In this document: positions 1 through 11,880 of the stretch, one piece after another
Position numbering within the stretch: the stretch's first letter is position 1
Layout of the letters: each line of letters starts with the position of its first letter
Source: Polyodon spathula
Taxonomy: Eukaryota > Chordata > Actinopteri > Acipenseriformes > Polyodontidae
Assembly: GCF_017654505.1 (NCBI RefSeq)
Contig: NC_054535.1
Coordinates: forward strand, 45,468,164-45,532,163
DNA length: 64,000 bases
Direction: 5' to 3'
Translations under genes and position numbers: made by a program
Notes under the pieces: model-generated
Databases searched by the model: none
The model's input: only the letters and a program-made list of their open reading frames with translations
Told to the model about the DNA's origin: nothing

Positions 1-236
1 CAATGGCCACTTTTGTGGTGGTCATGTTCCTTCACCACTGGTGTCTACTGGCAACACCTTGGTATTTCGATTCAAATCCGATGCCCAAAACATCTCAAAG
101 GGCTTCCATGCAACCTACGCCATCTACAGACATCAGGCAAGCACCACTCCAGGAGCTGCTTCCACTAAACCCACTACAACTAAAACAACAACGACCATGA
201 TACCATAGTGCATAAGTACATCACTGCCCAATGTTG
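1..236 (+). pseudogene. Ovochymase-like exon: C-terminal half of a CUB domain plus Thr-rich linker
   Basis: Read from base 2, the exon encodes the end of a CUB domain, with GHFCGG then a Val-Phe-Arg-Phe-Lys-Ser-Asp strand and GFHATYAIYR. A Pro/Thr/Lys linker follows. CUB ends typically read G.fCG...P followed by F.SD....GF.A.Y. A strong donor (TTG|GTAAGT) lies at 237. The CUB frame hits TAG at 206-208, while the frame that reaches the donor in phase 2 is shifted by one base. In that shifted frame the last TG joins C1448 to give the expected first Cys of the next CUB. A one-base indel in the ACA/ACG tract is therefore likely. CUB plus trypsin mosaics of this kind are ovochymases, secreted egg or oviduct proteases. 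The 5' edge is cut by the window. Confidence 0.6.
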
Positions 237-1447
237 GTAAGTAGAATTAATTAATCTGCCTTCCCTGTGCTATGAGGGTTATTTATGAGAATTTGAGAAC
301 AAGTGATATCCAGTCTTGAAACAATAATAAGCTGAATAATTAAAAAAAAAAAATGCTTTTGGAATAGAAATAGATGGGAAGTAATATTTAATTTGACTGG
401 AATGCAATTGGTTGGTCCTAGTGTATGTCGGTTTGTGCCTGGTTTACCTGTCGGTTCTTCTTCTTCTTCTTCTGAAAAGCGTTTAACCCCCCCCCCCGGC
501 CATCTGTTTCTAAGCATATGATAAAATAGAAGAAAAATCACATTAGGGTTTTGCTTTGCTTTTTATAGGAACATCAAAATGCAATATCTAAGCTGTAAAT
601 ATTTTATAAAACTTCACTTGGCAGCTTTTTTTGTTTTTCATTTGGAGTCAAAGCAATGCAAGGGTAACGTGAATTAATTAGATTACCATGAGGTGAAAAT
701 GTCCTGTCTGGAAAACCTCACCCGATGAATCCATCTCAGTCAGGCAACTGTCTACAAGGTTGACATTTGGTGGTAGAGCTAATATTTCAAACCAGGACCT
801 CCCAGGCTGCTGCCCCAGCTTAACACAACGTATTTTCTATTGCTTTCTCCAAAAGATAAAGTATTTATGGTCACAATACTTTCCTAAGTAGGCAACAACA
901 TTCAGATGCACTAATGGGGATTGCTTATTGTTTAGTGAACTACATAACCAACATTTTGCCCTTGACTTTTTGTGCTCGTTTAATAAACAAGACACCTGGC
1001 TAAATGAGTCCTATTAGAATTGTAAATGTTTCAGGTGCTGATGTTACTCTTCCAGCTTTAGGCAAGTTTGTTAAGGGGTATTCAGGTATATGCCAGCGCT
1101 ACAGGATGACACTGAGCTCTGCCACTGGCTGGCATATGGTAATTCATTGATTCAAGTTACAGTAGGTGTGATGTATTCTGTTTTCTGTATGTCTATCCAG
1201 TAGTATTTAGAACAGTTATACAGATATCTAATCTCAGAGAAATGGGGCAGTGGCAAGCAATTGCATTAATTACCTAACTTTATATAATTCTCCCTTGATA
1301 GAGCTAAAATGTTTACTGTTACATAAACTGAAAAGCTATAGACATAATGATTATCAACTACACTATATCCAGGTGAAGGGAAGGTGAATCTTGTATTCAG
1401 GCATTCCAACTTCTTTGTTTTTGTTTTGCTGACTCTGGCTGTGACAG
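237..1447 (+). other. Intron of the ovochymase-like gene
   Basis: Runs from the GTAAGT donor at 237 to a TGTGACAG acceptor ending at 1447. It is AT-rich with no recognisable element apart from homopolymer runs, including a C-run near 488-498. Confidence 0.45.
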
Positions 1448-1634
1448 CAATGGGGTTCTGTATGGCCGCAAGGGAACAATCAATTCCAAGTACTACCCAC
1501 AATCCTACCCTGCAGACCTGCACTCTACCTGGAACATCACCACCCCCCAGGGACTCCTTGTTAAAAGAACAGTAACGGACTTGGCCATTGTGGGGGGATT
1601 ACAAACCATTCTGCATGCCATTCAGCTCTATGGT
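1448..1634 (+). pseudogene. Ovochymase-like exon: N-terminal half of a second CUB domain
   Basis: After the CAG acceptor the frame starting at 1449 reads NGVLYGRKGTINS, then YYPQSYPADLHSTWNIT and a GLLVKRTVTDLAIVG strand. This is the standard opening of a CUB domain: C.G.l.g..G.i.S..YP..Y......W.I. The first base C completes a TGC codon with TG from the preceding donor. The exon is open to a GTGAGC donor at 1635. The residues before the donor fit the family less well (the second CUB Cys is not clear), which suggests drift. The frame is different from the two short ATG-started reading frames that overlap it. Confidence 0.62.
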
Positions 1635-1713
1635 GTGAGCATTCATGAAAAATGTTTCTTCCACAATTTTCAAAATAGAATGTCCATATATCACTGGCAC
1701 TTATCTGTCACAG

Positions 1714-1800
1714 AGGCTTGCTCTGATTGGAGAAATCCGTGGCTGGCTCACTGCTGGACATGGGGCTGGCCTGGTAGACTTTCAGTGGAGCAGCTGTCTG
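1714..1800 (+). pseudogene. Possible ovochymase-like exon: C-terminal half of the second CUB domain (degenerate)
   Basis: Downstream of a TCTGTCACAG acceptor the frame reads LALIGEIRGWLTAGHGAG then LVDFQ. This matches the pattern of the last third of a CUB domain (lIG..CG...P.....l.v.F.S). The usual Cys after IGE is Arg here and the Ser after FQ is Trp. Only about 80 bp lie between the previous donor and this acceptor, so the intron would be unusually short. No good donor follows. The fit is moderate and could be coincidental. Confidence 0.35.
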
Positions 1801-2477
1801 AACAACAATAACTGTTTGACAAATATGCCTGAATCATTTCAGGATTGAGGAAGCGACAAAAACAAACAGAGATGGAATAGGAAAATAGCAAAAAAAACAA
1901 GACAAAACAACAACCGTAGGGCTTCTCTAAAATTATTGCCCACTTCCTGCTGCACTTTTGCTGGCACAGACAGGGCTGGAGCAGTTGTTATTTCACCCAT
2001 GGCTACATGCTCCTGCTAAGTCTGATGCTGGCTGTTTAGCTAATGTAGGGTATCAACACAAAACACTTAAATCCTCTACTGAGATACAAACTGGCAGCAC
2101 TATATTTTAAGGGGTTGAGGCTCTAGGGTATAGAACTTAAGTGACTTGAGCCCTCACAATGGCTCTGTACTGAAATTCACAAGACTTTTGTGTTCAGATG
2201 TTCTTTCAAGTCCTGACAGTATGTACACTAACGTCTTCTATACAACACCAGACGCGATGTGATAAGTGAATGTGTCCTGCGACAAGCGAATGTGTCGTAT
2301 GACACACGCTCCATGTATTTTTGATAGGAGCCGTTCACACTGCTTGCGGTGCGACAGGCGACACTGAAGCGATGTGAAAAAAATAGGATTAGTGTCTAAC
2401 CATCATAACTGACCAATGAGGAACAACTTCCCTTGTGCGAATTCAGTAAACAATGGCAGAAGAAATGTCTTCATCTT
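1801..2477. other. Non-coding stretch ending in a DNA-transposon-like end sequence
   Basis: No exon is seen. From about 2240 to 2470 the sequence is CG-richer, with repeated GCGACAAGCG / GCGACAGGCG / GCGATGTGA words. Similar words recur in opposite orientation at 3210-3270, on the other side of the LINE copy. It is probably one old DNA transposon split by that LINE. Confidence 0.3.
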
Positions 2478-3097
2478 GACAATGTGGGGAAGCTATAAAA
2501 AAGGCTAACAAGATGCTTGGATACATTGTGAAAAGTGTTGAATTTAAATCAAGGGAAGTAATGTTAAAACTGTACAATGCACTGGTAAGACCTCATCTTG
2601 AATACTGTGTGCAGTTCTGGTCACCTCACTATAAAAAAGATATTGCTGCTCTAGAAAGAGTGCAAAGAAGAGCGACCAGAATTATTCCGGGCTTAAAAGG
2701 CATCTCATATGCAGACAGGCTAAAAGAATTGAATCTGTTCAGTCTTGAACAAAGAAGACTACATGGCGACCTAATTCAAGCATTCAAAATTCTAAAAGGT
2801 ATTGACAGTGTCGACCCAAGGGACTTTTTCAGCCTGAAAAAAGAAACAAGGACCAGGGGTCACAAATGGAGTTTAGACAAAGGGGCATTCAGAACAGAAA
2901 ATAGGAGACACTTTTTTAAACAGAGAATTGTGAGGGTCTGGAATCAACTCCCCAGTAATGTTGTTGAAGCTGACACCCTGGGATCCTTCAAGAAGCTGCT
3001 TGATGAGATTTTGGGATCAATACGCTACTAACAACCAAACGAGCAAGATGGGCCGAATGGCCTCCTCTCGTTTGTAAACTTTCTTATGTTCTTATGT
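2478..3097 (+). mobile_element. 5'-truncated L2/CR1-type LINE, C-terminal end of the reverse transcriptase plus 3' tail
   Basis: The open frame at 2513-3031 (172 aa) matches the thumb and C-terminus of L2/CR1-clade reverse transcriptases. Motifs include LVRPHLEYCVQFWSPHYKKD, ALERVQRRATR, RRLHGDLIQAFKIL, TRGH and FFKQRIVRVWNQLP. It has no start of its own: homology begins at about 2478, in the middle of the ORF. The end shows the usual short 3' tail with TTCTTATG repeats. The reading frame is intact, so the insertion is fairly young, but the catalytic RT core is missing and it cannot move by itself. Confidence 0.85.
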
Positions 3098-3449
3098 ATG
3101 ATTTGTCTACCTTTACTGAAAAGTATTCTGAAAAGTTATTATATATTCTACATTTTTATTAGCTGTATAACAGGAGTATCATTATCATATATCATCTTTC
3201 TAGCTGATGATATAATCAGAGGAGAGTCGCCTATCACATCGCTCACGCCTGTCGCCACTGGTGTGAAAGATCCAGATCTTTCAGAAATTATGATTACTAG
3301 CAAACGCAATAGAAAATGGCTTATTATTATTATTATAGGTCAGGGAAATTAGGTACTGCAAGTATGATCTTTACCTCCATTTTCAGTGAAAGTGTGTTAC
3401 AGGGTGCCCATCCTTTGTGTGTATTTTATTATTTATGTAAGTATTCATC

Positions 3450-3450
<1 letters not shown>
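3098..3450. other. Right half of a split DNA-transposon-like sequence
   Basis: Contains GTCGCCTATCACATCGC and GCCTGTCGCC near 3226-3255, the reverse-complement style of the words at 2340-2380. No coding sequence is seen. Confidence 0.25.
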
Positions 3451-3507
<57 letters not shown>

Positions 3508-3509
3508 TA
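3451..3509. repeat. (ATT)n microsatellite
   Basis: About 19 uninterrupted ATT units. They create a spurious poly-Ile reading frame. Confidence 0.95.
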
Positions 3510-5222
3510 GTAGTAGTATATAAATATACTGTGCTTATGTGCGGATGGATGAAAGCCGTCTGACATGATTATTTATTATTTAAGATTGCAGCAAAAAGCA
3601 GTGCGTTTGTGTTTTGTTTATTTATTTACAAACCTTGCGCAGAAGTTGACCATCTCCATCAGTTTGGATTTGAGACAGAAACCTAAACTAATTCCAATTA
3701 ATATCTAATTAATTTCTAAAACAAAACAACAGATCCAGACGATTGCGGGGTAAATGTTTAAAGTCATCCATTCCAGCTCAACTTTGAAAGGGGCTGTATA
3801 TACAGTACCACTGTTAACCACAAGTTACTAATTCTAAACAACATTAAATATAGGATTCAGTGCAGAAGAGTTTACAGGATGGTCTATATGGTATGAGGAG
3901 TTATCAATAGTCTCCTCAGGTGTTCCAAAGGGATGAATTTGACCTATTTTGTTGTTTATGCTATTCATAAATCAATTGCACAGACTCCAGATTTTGTACA
4001 TTGTTCAAACTGCAGTGTCTCACAACCTTGTTCAGTTCTAAACTAAAAAAAAAAAAAAGTATTTATTTGTTGTCCGTTTTACATAATTTAAATAGTGCCA
4101 AATTGTGTGGTGGGTTCCACTACAGAGGTGTATGGAAAAGCGTGATAAATGAAAACTTGTTTAACTTGTTAAATATATATATATTACACTATGAGTTGTG
4201 CAGAAATGTGGGCCAGCGCAGTTAAACTTATTAGCATAGGGTTGCTTCAGTAGTATGCTTCAGACACATTTGTGTGCTTGATCGAATTTCATGATTACAC
4301 CACATCTCTTTTAGGAAAACATATAATTTACAGTATGCATCAACCAACAGGTAAAACATTTAGAGGAAATCTAAGAAATATTAATTTATGTAAATTATGT
4401 CTTATGCCCCTTTGACTGCTTTGATATAAACATTCCCCAAGACTTACTGCATCACTGCTAATGTGTGGCCAGCCATGCCAGCTTGTAAAATTGTAATGTA
4501 ACTGTACAGCATTAGAAAACCCATGACCCAAAAGGGTTTCATTTGGGAAAAGATTGCAATACTTTAACATTGAATACTCATCTAATCCCTAAGGTTGCTT
4601 TCCTGCTGGAATGTATCTGGAGGGCAAGGGACTGTATGATTTCCATGTATCAGAGTTTGAATGAGAGCAAGTTATCTATTAATATGACACAAAGTGATTT
4701 CATATATTTCAATGCGTGGACTGCATTTATTAGACCATTATACCCTATGGATGTGCATCATCACTATTAAATCAGAGCCTGCAGCCTTTGGGTAAAACAG
4801 AGCAGAAAGATTTTAAATGAGAAACTGCTAAGTTATTAAGGGGAAGATGTTTAAATCTTTTAATTGGCTTCCCACTGATTTGAAGGTACAGTGCATCCAG
4901 CTGTGTCAGTTTCCTCAGGCAAAGCTAGTTCAAAAATACAGATGAATTAAGCCTTAAACATAAAAGGCAGGATTCTGTGAATGTCAGTGATTTATTTAAA
5001 ATGTATAAATAGTTGGACTGAAACTGAGAAAAGATCTCTTATCTGTCTATGTGTATTACCGGTCCAGAATTTCCATCCGGAAATCAGAGTGAAAGAAAAC
5101 TATGACTGTTTTATCTTGACTTAAGAGATTCCCCGAGAAGATATTATTAAATTATTAATATCTATTTTCTAAATCATAGCTTGTCTAATGTAAATACAAT
5201 AATATATTTGTTTCTTTTACAG
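3510..5222. other. Intron-like AT-rich sequence
   Basis: No exon or transposon recognised. There are short poly-A and poly-T runs only. Confidence 0.3.
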
Positions 5223-5337
5223 ACTGACCAACAAATTGTGGAAAGCCCACCAATCCAACTCTGATCAATACACGTATTGTTAACAAAGTGCCTGCTAAAA
5301 CAAACTCTTGGCAAGTTTCCATGCAGATCAGAATCTA
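5223..5337 (+). pseudogene. Ovochymase-like exon: start of a trypsin-type (S1) protease domain
   Basis: After a pyrimidine-rich tract and TTTTACAG the frame reads NCGKPTNPTLINTRIVNKVP and then SWQVSMQ. This is the zymogen junction of an S1 protease: a pro-peptide Cys, then Arg-Ile-Val at the activation site, then the conserved WQVS strand. The usual IVGG is IVNK, which would disturb the activated N-terminus. The frame runs into TAA just after MQIRI with no donor, so the exon is truncated or decayed. The exon carrying the catalytic His was not found before 16.4 kb. The DIRS element and other insertions occupy that interval. Confidence 0.55.
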
Positions 5338-5593
5338 ATAAATTTTAAAATAAGATTTCTATAATAGATAGACTGCATAAAAAATAATGTGGTTTTCTGT
5401 GGCCACACAGCACCTAGGCACCAGACTGTGGGGAAACAATGGGGTTCCAGTGGGTTACTGTATACAATATTGATTAAATATAGCTCTAGGTAACAATAAT
5501 TAGGTGATATACTTCTCATGCTCTGGTTTTGTGGCCAATTCTGTTTCAAGGCCTGGTCACTCAGACGACTTTGTCGACGTGGCAACAAGGGGA

Positions 5594-5941
5594 TGTGACA
5601 GGTTGGCTGGTGGTTACGTCAGGCCAGTAAATGCAGGACACAAAGTGTTGAGTAAATTGAGCAAGTGCGCAGATTTAATAAACAAACAAACCGCTTTCAC
5701 AAAACAGAAAACAAACTGCACTTTGGCCAAAATAAACAGACAAACACAAAACAGACATGAAACCAAACAAGTATCACACTGGTGTAAACCAGCACAGATA
5801 GCAAGTGCTTTCTTGTCTCACGACTCACGTCTCTCGTTCCGCCTGAGCACACAACCCCATATCACCCTATTGACGGCTCCAGCCGCATTCCCATGTGTTT
5901 TTGTAGGGAGGATTTTAACTTCCTTCCTGTCACCCATTATT

Positions 5942-5984
<43 letters not shown>

Positions 5985-6166
5985 ACCCTGTGCTCATATA
6001 CCAATATACCTTTTTAATCTGCATGTGAAGTGATTGTGCAACCCATGTGCCTAAATACAAATATACATTTTAAATCACCTGAGCTACATAACCCACACTT
6101 CATGCACCAATACATATACACCACATAAAACATAAAACACACACAGGGGCGGGGTACGCCACCACA
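5594..6166 (-). mobile_element. Solo LTR (573 bp, minus orientation) with perfect 5-bp duplication
   Basis: Bounded by TGTGACAGG on the left and CACCACA on the right (TG...CA), and flanked on both sides by GGGGA (5589-5593 and 6167-6171). On the minus strand it starts TGTGGTGGCGTACCCCGCCC and shares long stretches with the LTR at 29982-30566, for example CCCCGCCCCTGTGTGT and AAAATGTATATTTGTATTTAGGCA. It contains a (CA)n run at about 5944-5989 and AATAAA-like signals. No internal retroelement sequence adjoins it, so it is a solo LTR from recombination. Long reading frames inside it are not genes. Confidence 0.88.
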
Positions 6167-6171
6167 GGGGA

Positions 6172-8333
6172 CGACAGATGTTGCCGGCTTGTCATCACAT
6201 GTGACCAACCTGGCGACACACCCCTGTTCTAGTTTTCAGGCGCCACGAGGGCAACATCTTCAATACCAGCTTATCATATTTGATAGTAGTGTCACATGAT
6301 AATAAGAATATATTATTGTGATGAGTCAAAGGTTTTCGGTCTGTGATTCAGCCTCCCGACAGTAGGTGGCATCAAACCAACTCGGGACTTCCCTTACCAA
6401 GATCTCGTGACCATGGCAAAAGTCATCTTTTGAGGGGCGGCACCTTGGTGAGGGGCGGAAGTACGAGTATGTAAATTCCAGCCACTGGAGTCAAGTGAAG
6501 GATAAGGACACGTGTCGGTTGGGGATTGGTGTTCCACTGACTACAGAGGCGGGACATTACATACTAAAGGGAACGTACTACTGTGTTCGGGGTTGGTCCG
6601 AAAGTAAAAGTAGGAGGAGTCACGGGTGAAGGGAGATACTGGTTTTGTGCAGCGGGTTTTTTTGAAATACTAACATTTCTTTTGTCTTTTTTTTTTTGTT
6701 TATGATCACCACGAAGACAAATTAAAGACGAGTCATCACAGTTTGTTTTGGATTTCACCCCTGCACTCCTTCCCTCACACCATTTTGTTTTTCGTTTGTT
6801 ATTTAATCCTTTTTGTTGTGTATAGAAAATAAAAATAAATTATTTTATTTCTGTACACATAAATTACTGTCTGGACATTCCATTTAATACACTCTAAGAA
6901 TATATTATAGAGACCATAAAGTCAGACAACCAATAAATTATGTGTAGGCTATAGATATGTAATACAGTGTGTATGTGGATAAGCAAATGTTAATGTCCAA
7001 GGTTACAATAACATATTTAAGCTATAATAGAATTATCTTACAATGTAGCGTATTTTTAAAAAATTGTGTTACTTTAAATACATTTGCTGTGTATGCAGTA
7101 TGCCTGTTATTCCTACATCAACCTCCGATCATAACATCTTTCATTTTAACAGTAAACAAAGTGAAAAAAAAACCATCAATAATCTCAGGTATGCCTCTCA
7201 AAAGCCTATAATTAAAAGTATTAAACACATTGTTTAGGATAATGAATACCAGTTATGTATATTTATTATGCTTGGCATACTGACAAAAAACGTGCATTAT
7301 GATTATGCATTCTTTTGTTGCCTGTGTGTTGCCAGCTTGTCGATCGCATGCTTGTCTCTTGTATGACAACCGCAAACTGCAAAGCAACACACAGGCAACA
7401 ATTGTGTTCCTCTTGTTGCTCGTGTGACCAGGGCTTTAAAGTAGTAAATGTTGACTATGGAGAGTGGTAGGATAGTGAAAATGAACCAAAAAAGAAAATT
7501 TGACCTATTTATTTATTTATTTATTTATTTATTACCAGTACTAGCTCATATTAATGAATCTTCATTTAGACCAATTTAAATCCACTTCATTTTCAGAATG
7601 AATTAAACTAAATGTCATGCCTTTTGATGCTAAAACCTCATTTAATAAAAGACAATCTCAAGTGAAATGTATTGAAATAGTTCAGGCTGCACTTTAAATT
7701 AAGCATCTTGTATACTAACTAATTGCCATTTTATTAAGTATTTCTGACGAGGCTGCAAAACTTTGTTAAATTGCAATATATTATGCAGTTAACCTTCAGT
7801 TGCAAGCCTAACAAATCCTTGTTCCTGTGTAAACAAGGGTTTGTAATACAATGATTAATGATTTTGCTATCCATTGTTAACCATTTTTATCCTGTATGCT
7901 TACAAACAAAAGGTTGGAACTGACAAGAGTTGTACTACAGATAATACTGTCTGCTATTGCTGTGGTATCCAAGACAACGAAGAAGCTTATACCAAATACA
8001 AATATAAATAGTGTGGTATGATGTGTGTTTGTTCTCATGTGTGTATTCAAGCTACTGTGCTACTGGTTACATTAACAGGCATGTTTTGTTCCATTATAAA
8101 GTTACAGTTCTCCCCGAATCTGTACTAATATAAAGCATCCTGTAATTTTATGCTGCCCTGCTCCAGGGAAGATGGCAAATTATTTTATGTAGTGTATTTG
8201 TTTCCCAGTCTAACATAACTACCCCAGCATCGGGAACAAATTCAAATTACTGCATAATAAATGTTGTTGTTCATGTCAGCTCAGCATATACAAACTACAC
8301 ATGTGGGGTACTTCATCTTAGACAGTGCTAATT

Positions 8334-8340
<7 letters not shown>
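6172..8340. other. Non-coding intron-like sequence
   Basis: No exon recognised. It holds an 18-bp perfect inverted repeat at 7315-7401 and a short (ATTT)n run near 7508-7532. Confidence 0.3.
7315..7401. repeat. Perfect 18-bp inverted repeat (hairpin)
   Basis: TTGTTGCCTGTGTGTTGC at 7315-7332 is the exact reverse complement of 7384-7401, with a 51-bp loop. The flanking GTGTGACCAGGGCTTT resembles a DNA-transposon end. It is probably the terminal part of a degraded element. Confidence 0.6.
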
Positions 8341-8406
<66 letters not shown>

Positions 8407-8414
8407 CACACACA
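8341..8414. repeat. (TA)n/(CA)n compound microsatellite
   Basis: About 28 TA units followed by GACA(CA)n. Confidence 0.95.
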
Positions 8415-8548
8415 ATGTTTGTATGTGTAGATAGATATAATTTGTGAGAATGCTTTGTTCTAAAACAACGAAAAAATGGATGAATCCATGATAAATCTAA
8501 GCAGGCTGTTCACTTTCATTTGCAGTGCTGCAAAGTTCTCGTCTTCTA

Positions 8549-9250
8549 CACTACCGGTCAGAAGTTTTAGAACACCTCCATTTTTCCAGTTTTTATTGAA
8601 ATTTAAGCAGTTCAAGTCCAGTGAATAACCTGAAATGGTACAAAGGTAAACGGTAAACTGCCAGAGGTTAAAAAAAATAAGTTTAGGTTACTGTGGCAGG
8701 GCCAGGCCCTGTCTGTAAATATTGTTGTGTGGTGATTTGGTGGTGATTGGCAGGGATGGGGTTAATTTCTTATCCCAGCTAAAATACATGTGAGACTGTG
8801 GCTAGAGCTAATTAAGTAATTGATAATTAGGCTCCAGCCACATGCTATAAAAAAGTGGGAAATGGCTTTGTTTGCTGGAGGTGTTTTGTGTCACAAAGTT
8901 CAGTGAAGGCTCTGCCCAGCCTGAACAGTTTTTGTTTGACCTTTTATTTTTGGCTCTGTGAGCAGTGTTTTGTTTGTCTTTTTGATTTATTTTTGTTGAT
9001 TAAAACAGTGCAGCAGTGCTTTAACTGCAGTTTTACTGTCTCTGAGTCTCTGTCCTCCCAGCTATCCTGTCACAGTTACCAAAAAAACTGAAAAATAATG
9101 TACATTTCAGAGTTATACCAAAAGCCTTTTTCAGGGAACAAATAATGGGTTAACAACTTACAGCTGTTCTGCAGCAATGGAAGTAAATTAAGCCTTGAAA
9201 GTTGATGCTAACAATTCCCACAGGTGTCCCAACTGTTGTTGATTACTTAC
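8549..9250 (+). mobile_element. Tc1-like transposon relic interrupted by a solo LTR
   Basis: Starts at a TA with CACTACCGGTCAGAAGTTTT, a well-known style of Tc1-like terminus in fish. Non-coding subterminal sequence follows, is broken by the LTR at 8692-9074, then continues to about 9250 (CACAGGTGTCCCAACT). No transposase and no right TIR are visible. The right boundary is approximate. Confidence 0.55.
8692..9074 (+). mobile_element. Solo LTR (383 bp) with perfect 5-bp duplication
   Basis: TGTGGCAGGGCC...ATCCTGTCACA, flanked by GTTAC at 8687-8691 and 9075-9079. It contains the promoter-like motif CCACATGCTATAAAA and a GATTAAAACAG polyadenylation-like region. It shares GGCAGGGAT and CCAGCCACATGCTATA with the LTR at 21643-22042, so both belong to one family. 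Confidence 0.88.
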
Positions 9251-10303
9251 AAACCCTCTGTTTTAAGTATAAGCTAGACTCTAGGTGGAGTAAACCTCAG
9301 TTTAAGGAACTGAATCTTTAAATACTTACAGTAAGCACTAAGGTTTTGTTAGAAAACAATAGGCATCTGAAAAGGAGGACACATGTTTTTGGGAGATCAA
9401 GTTCAATCAAAACAAATTACAATGTACCATCATTAGCCTTTTCAATGGCTTTTCATTTTCCTTTTCAATGGTGGGAGGTTCAGACATCAATCTTTGTATC
9501 ACCAAATTAAATCATTCAATTTACACATTAGCTAAAATTAAGATTGTTAGCACTATAAATACCCTCTTCACTTTCCTCTCAGTTGAATTTCGATTTCATC
9601 ATAACCCACCACCTCCCCTTCTCCACCTTTCTTAAAAACAATTTCTGTTTTATCATTGGGGGTCTCAAGTTAGGTTTGATGCCAAATTAATGTGTATATA
9701 CAAGATACTTCTCTGGAAAATAACATACTCTGCATTCTCTACAATAAATAGTTGTATGAAAACATTTTGTGATTGGTGTTTGTCCCGAACTACTGAACTT
9801 GCACTTATTATTTGGAGTCTGAGCTCCACCCCTCTCCTGCTTCAGCACAGCTGGACTCAGTCACTGGAAAGCAAGGCAGACAGGCCCACTTTGTCCTGCT
9901 GCGGAGACTCTAGCCTTCAGCCAAGGGTATTGTGCACAATATAAGTTTTTTTTCTTTTGCACCCCATTTTCAAATCAAACTACTAGTGACTGTCACCGTA
10001 TACCTAAAGCAAAAGCTTAGGTACACCTTAACCCACTAATTTCAAAGTAGGCGCTTTGAATAACAGGCACTATAGCTGGCAAATGAAAGTGCACAGTCGG
10101 TGCAGGTCTTGAAGATTGACAGTCATTTAAACAAATGAGAGCATTCTATCACTGCTTCAGTCAACGAGATCTATCAGAACGGTAAAAATACAGTCCTAAT
10201 GGACAACTGAAATGACTGACAGCGATCATAACCATTAAAGCGGAACGGAGACAGGACAGACAGCAAGTATAAAAACTACACAAACTAAAGAGGATTCCTA
10301 AAT
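9251..10303. other. Non-coding sequence
   Basis: Nothing recognised beyond AT-rich unique-looking DNA. Confidence 0.3.
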
Positions 10304-10421
10304 CAGTGGCACTGGAACAATTTTTAAAGTGGAGGTGCTGAACAAAACTGTAACCCCTGTATATGATGGAAGCCATGCAAAGCCAGGGGGTGCTGCAGCA
10401 CCCCTAGTTCCATCGCCCCTG
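10304..10421. mobile_element. hAT-type MITE (118 bp)
   Basis: The ends CAGTGGCACTGGAACA and AGTTCCATCGCCCCTG are imperfect inverted repeats. The flanks TCCTAAAT (10296-10303) and TTCTAAAT (10422-10429) match at 7 of 8 positions, the 8-bp duplication size of hAT elements. The interior has GGGGGTGCTGCAGCACCCC. Confidence 0.7.
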
Positions 10422-10699
10422 TTCTAAATGCTTCTTTTTGGTGAGAAAATAAAATTAAAAAAAAAAAAATAATAATTATTATTTCAGTCTAACTCATATT
10501 TTCTGGGAATTCGACGTTTACGAGGTTTACCAATTAATATCAAAAAGTAGCAAGCCTAAGTATAACACCGTCTGGAAAAATTGACTGAATTTCAACAGAG
10601 AACAGAGATATACAGTAACATTAATGGTAGTGTGTGTTATTTTATGTTCTTGTATATGTGGCCAGCAAGTCGCAATGAGACTGTTCCCTTTCAATTCGA

Positions 10700-10832
10700 A
10701 TGACAACCATTACCGAATGGGAAGAGCCTCAATGACCGTCAATCTCTGAGCAAATATACAAAAGCTTCCCTATCAGGGCCCTGCTGTGAGGGAAAAGTCC
10801 TGTTGAAGAGGGACATCATCACAGTAGTTCAT
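10700..10832 (+). repeat. Left inverted terminal repeat of the DIRS element
   Basis: Includes ATGACAACCATTACCGAATG and TATCAGGGCCCTG. The reverse complement of both blocks occurs at the right end of the element. Confidence 0.85.
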
Positions 10833-11199
10833 TGCCTTTTTGTCTTTCATCTCGCTGAGACAGGTAGTACATTGTATTTGCTTTTTACCTACCGAATTTG
10901 GCTAATTTGTTGGATTTATTCGCAAATTAAGAAATAATTCACGGTAAAATCGCGCTTCAAGCGTGTCTAAACGAGTGCCCTTGCTTTATTCTAGGGTCAG
11001 TTTCTGACTAGAGCTGGTTTCTGTAGAGGTTAGTGAGCAACCCTTGCTCTTTTCACTACACAAGGCTTTGTGTAGTTGATACACTGTGTGAGAGCTGTTG
11101 TGGTGCTGTAAGGAGACTCCGCGGGCTCGCGGCATCATCTTCTACACCGATTTAATTGGTCACAGCAACCAACAAAAAAAAAAGAACAGCTTGGGCCTA

Positions 11200-11880
11200 G
11201 CGCCCCCTTCAGTCCTCAGGCTTTCCTAGAACGGCTGCAATTACCCTCGGTGACCACGGCGATTGAATTGGCTGCACACCCTGACATCTACCGTGGATTT
11301 TCCTGCCGATTGCGAGGTTGAAAAAACACCGCCTACCTGGTCCCGATTGATTCGGCACCGGTGTAAACATCTTCGGTGCCGCCTGCAGCTTGGCCCCGAC
11401 CGTGCCTACCATCAGCACTGACCTTGGAACAGGTCCACTCGGCACCAACTGTCTCGGCATCGACAACATGTTTCTCGACGCCGTTCCCGGCACCTATTGA
11501 TTCGGCTCCGATGAACTTCGAGGCCGTCTACAGCCCGGCACCAATCATGCTACAAGTCGGCATCAACCTTGGCGCCAATTGACTTGGCACCGACCTCTTG
11601 GCACCGACCTCTGGGCACCGACTGCGCATGTCTCGACACCAACCTCGGCACCGACAGCACCGGTGAATCGTTTTTAAACAGCATCTGCAGGCTGCTTATT
11701 GAGCACAGCAGTTAAAAAAAAAAAAAAAAACTGCAACGAATGTCTGTCCAGTCTACTGGGTCCTCCTCTGTGACTGTTGTGTGGCAAAATTGCCCAGGCA
11801 GGACAAGCACAGATCGTGCGCCGGGTGCCTAGGGCCAGAGCATGCAGCCAAGAAGAACTAAACGATGGAGAGCAGCCCTA
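11200..11880 (+). pseudogene. DIRS Gag-like region with CGGCACCGA repeats
   Basis: Many imperfect TCGGCACCGAC / TTGGCACCGACC units between 11350 and 11660. They are followed by a Cys/His motif (HRSCAGCLGPEH, about 11800-11850) like those in Gag-like proteins of vertebrate DIRS elements. Frames are interrupted, so there is no continuous product. Confidence 0.6.

Noticed and set aside
5504..6028. 174-codon open frame
   Set aside because: It lies mostly inside a solo LTR with exact duplications and runs through a CA repeat. No protein family fits.
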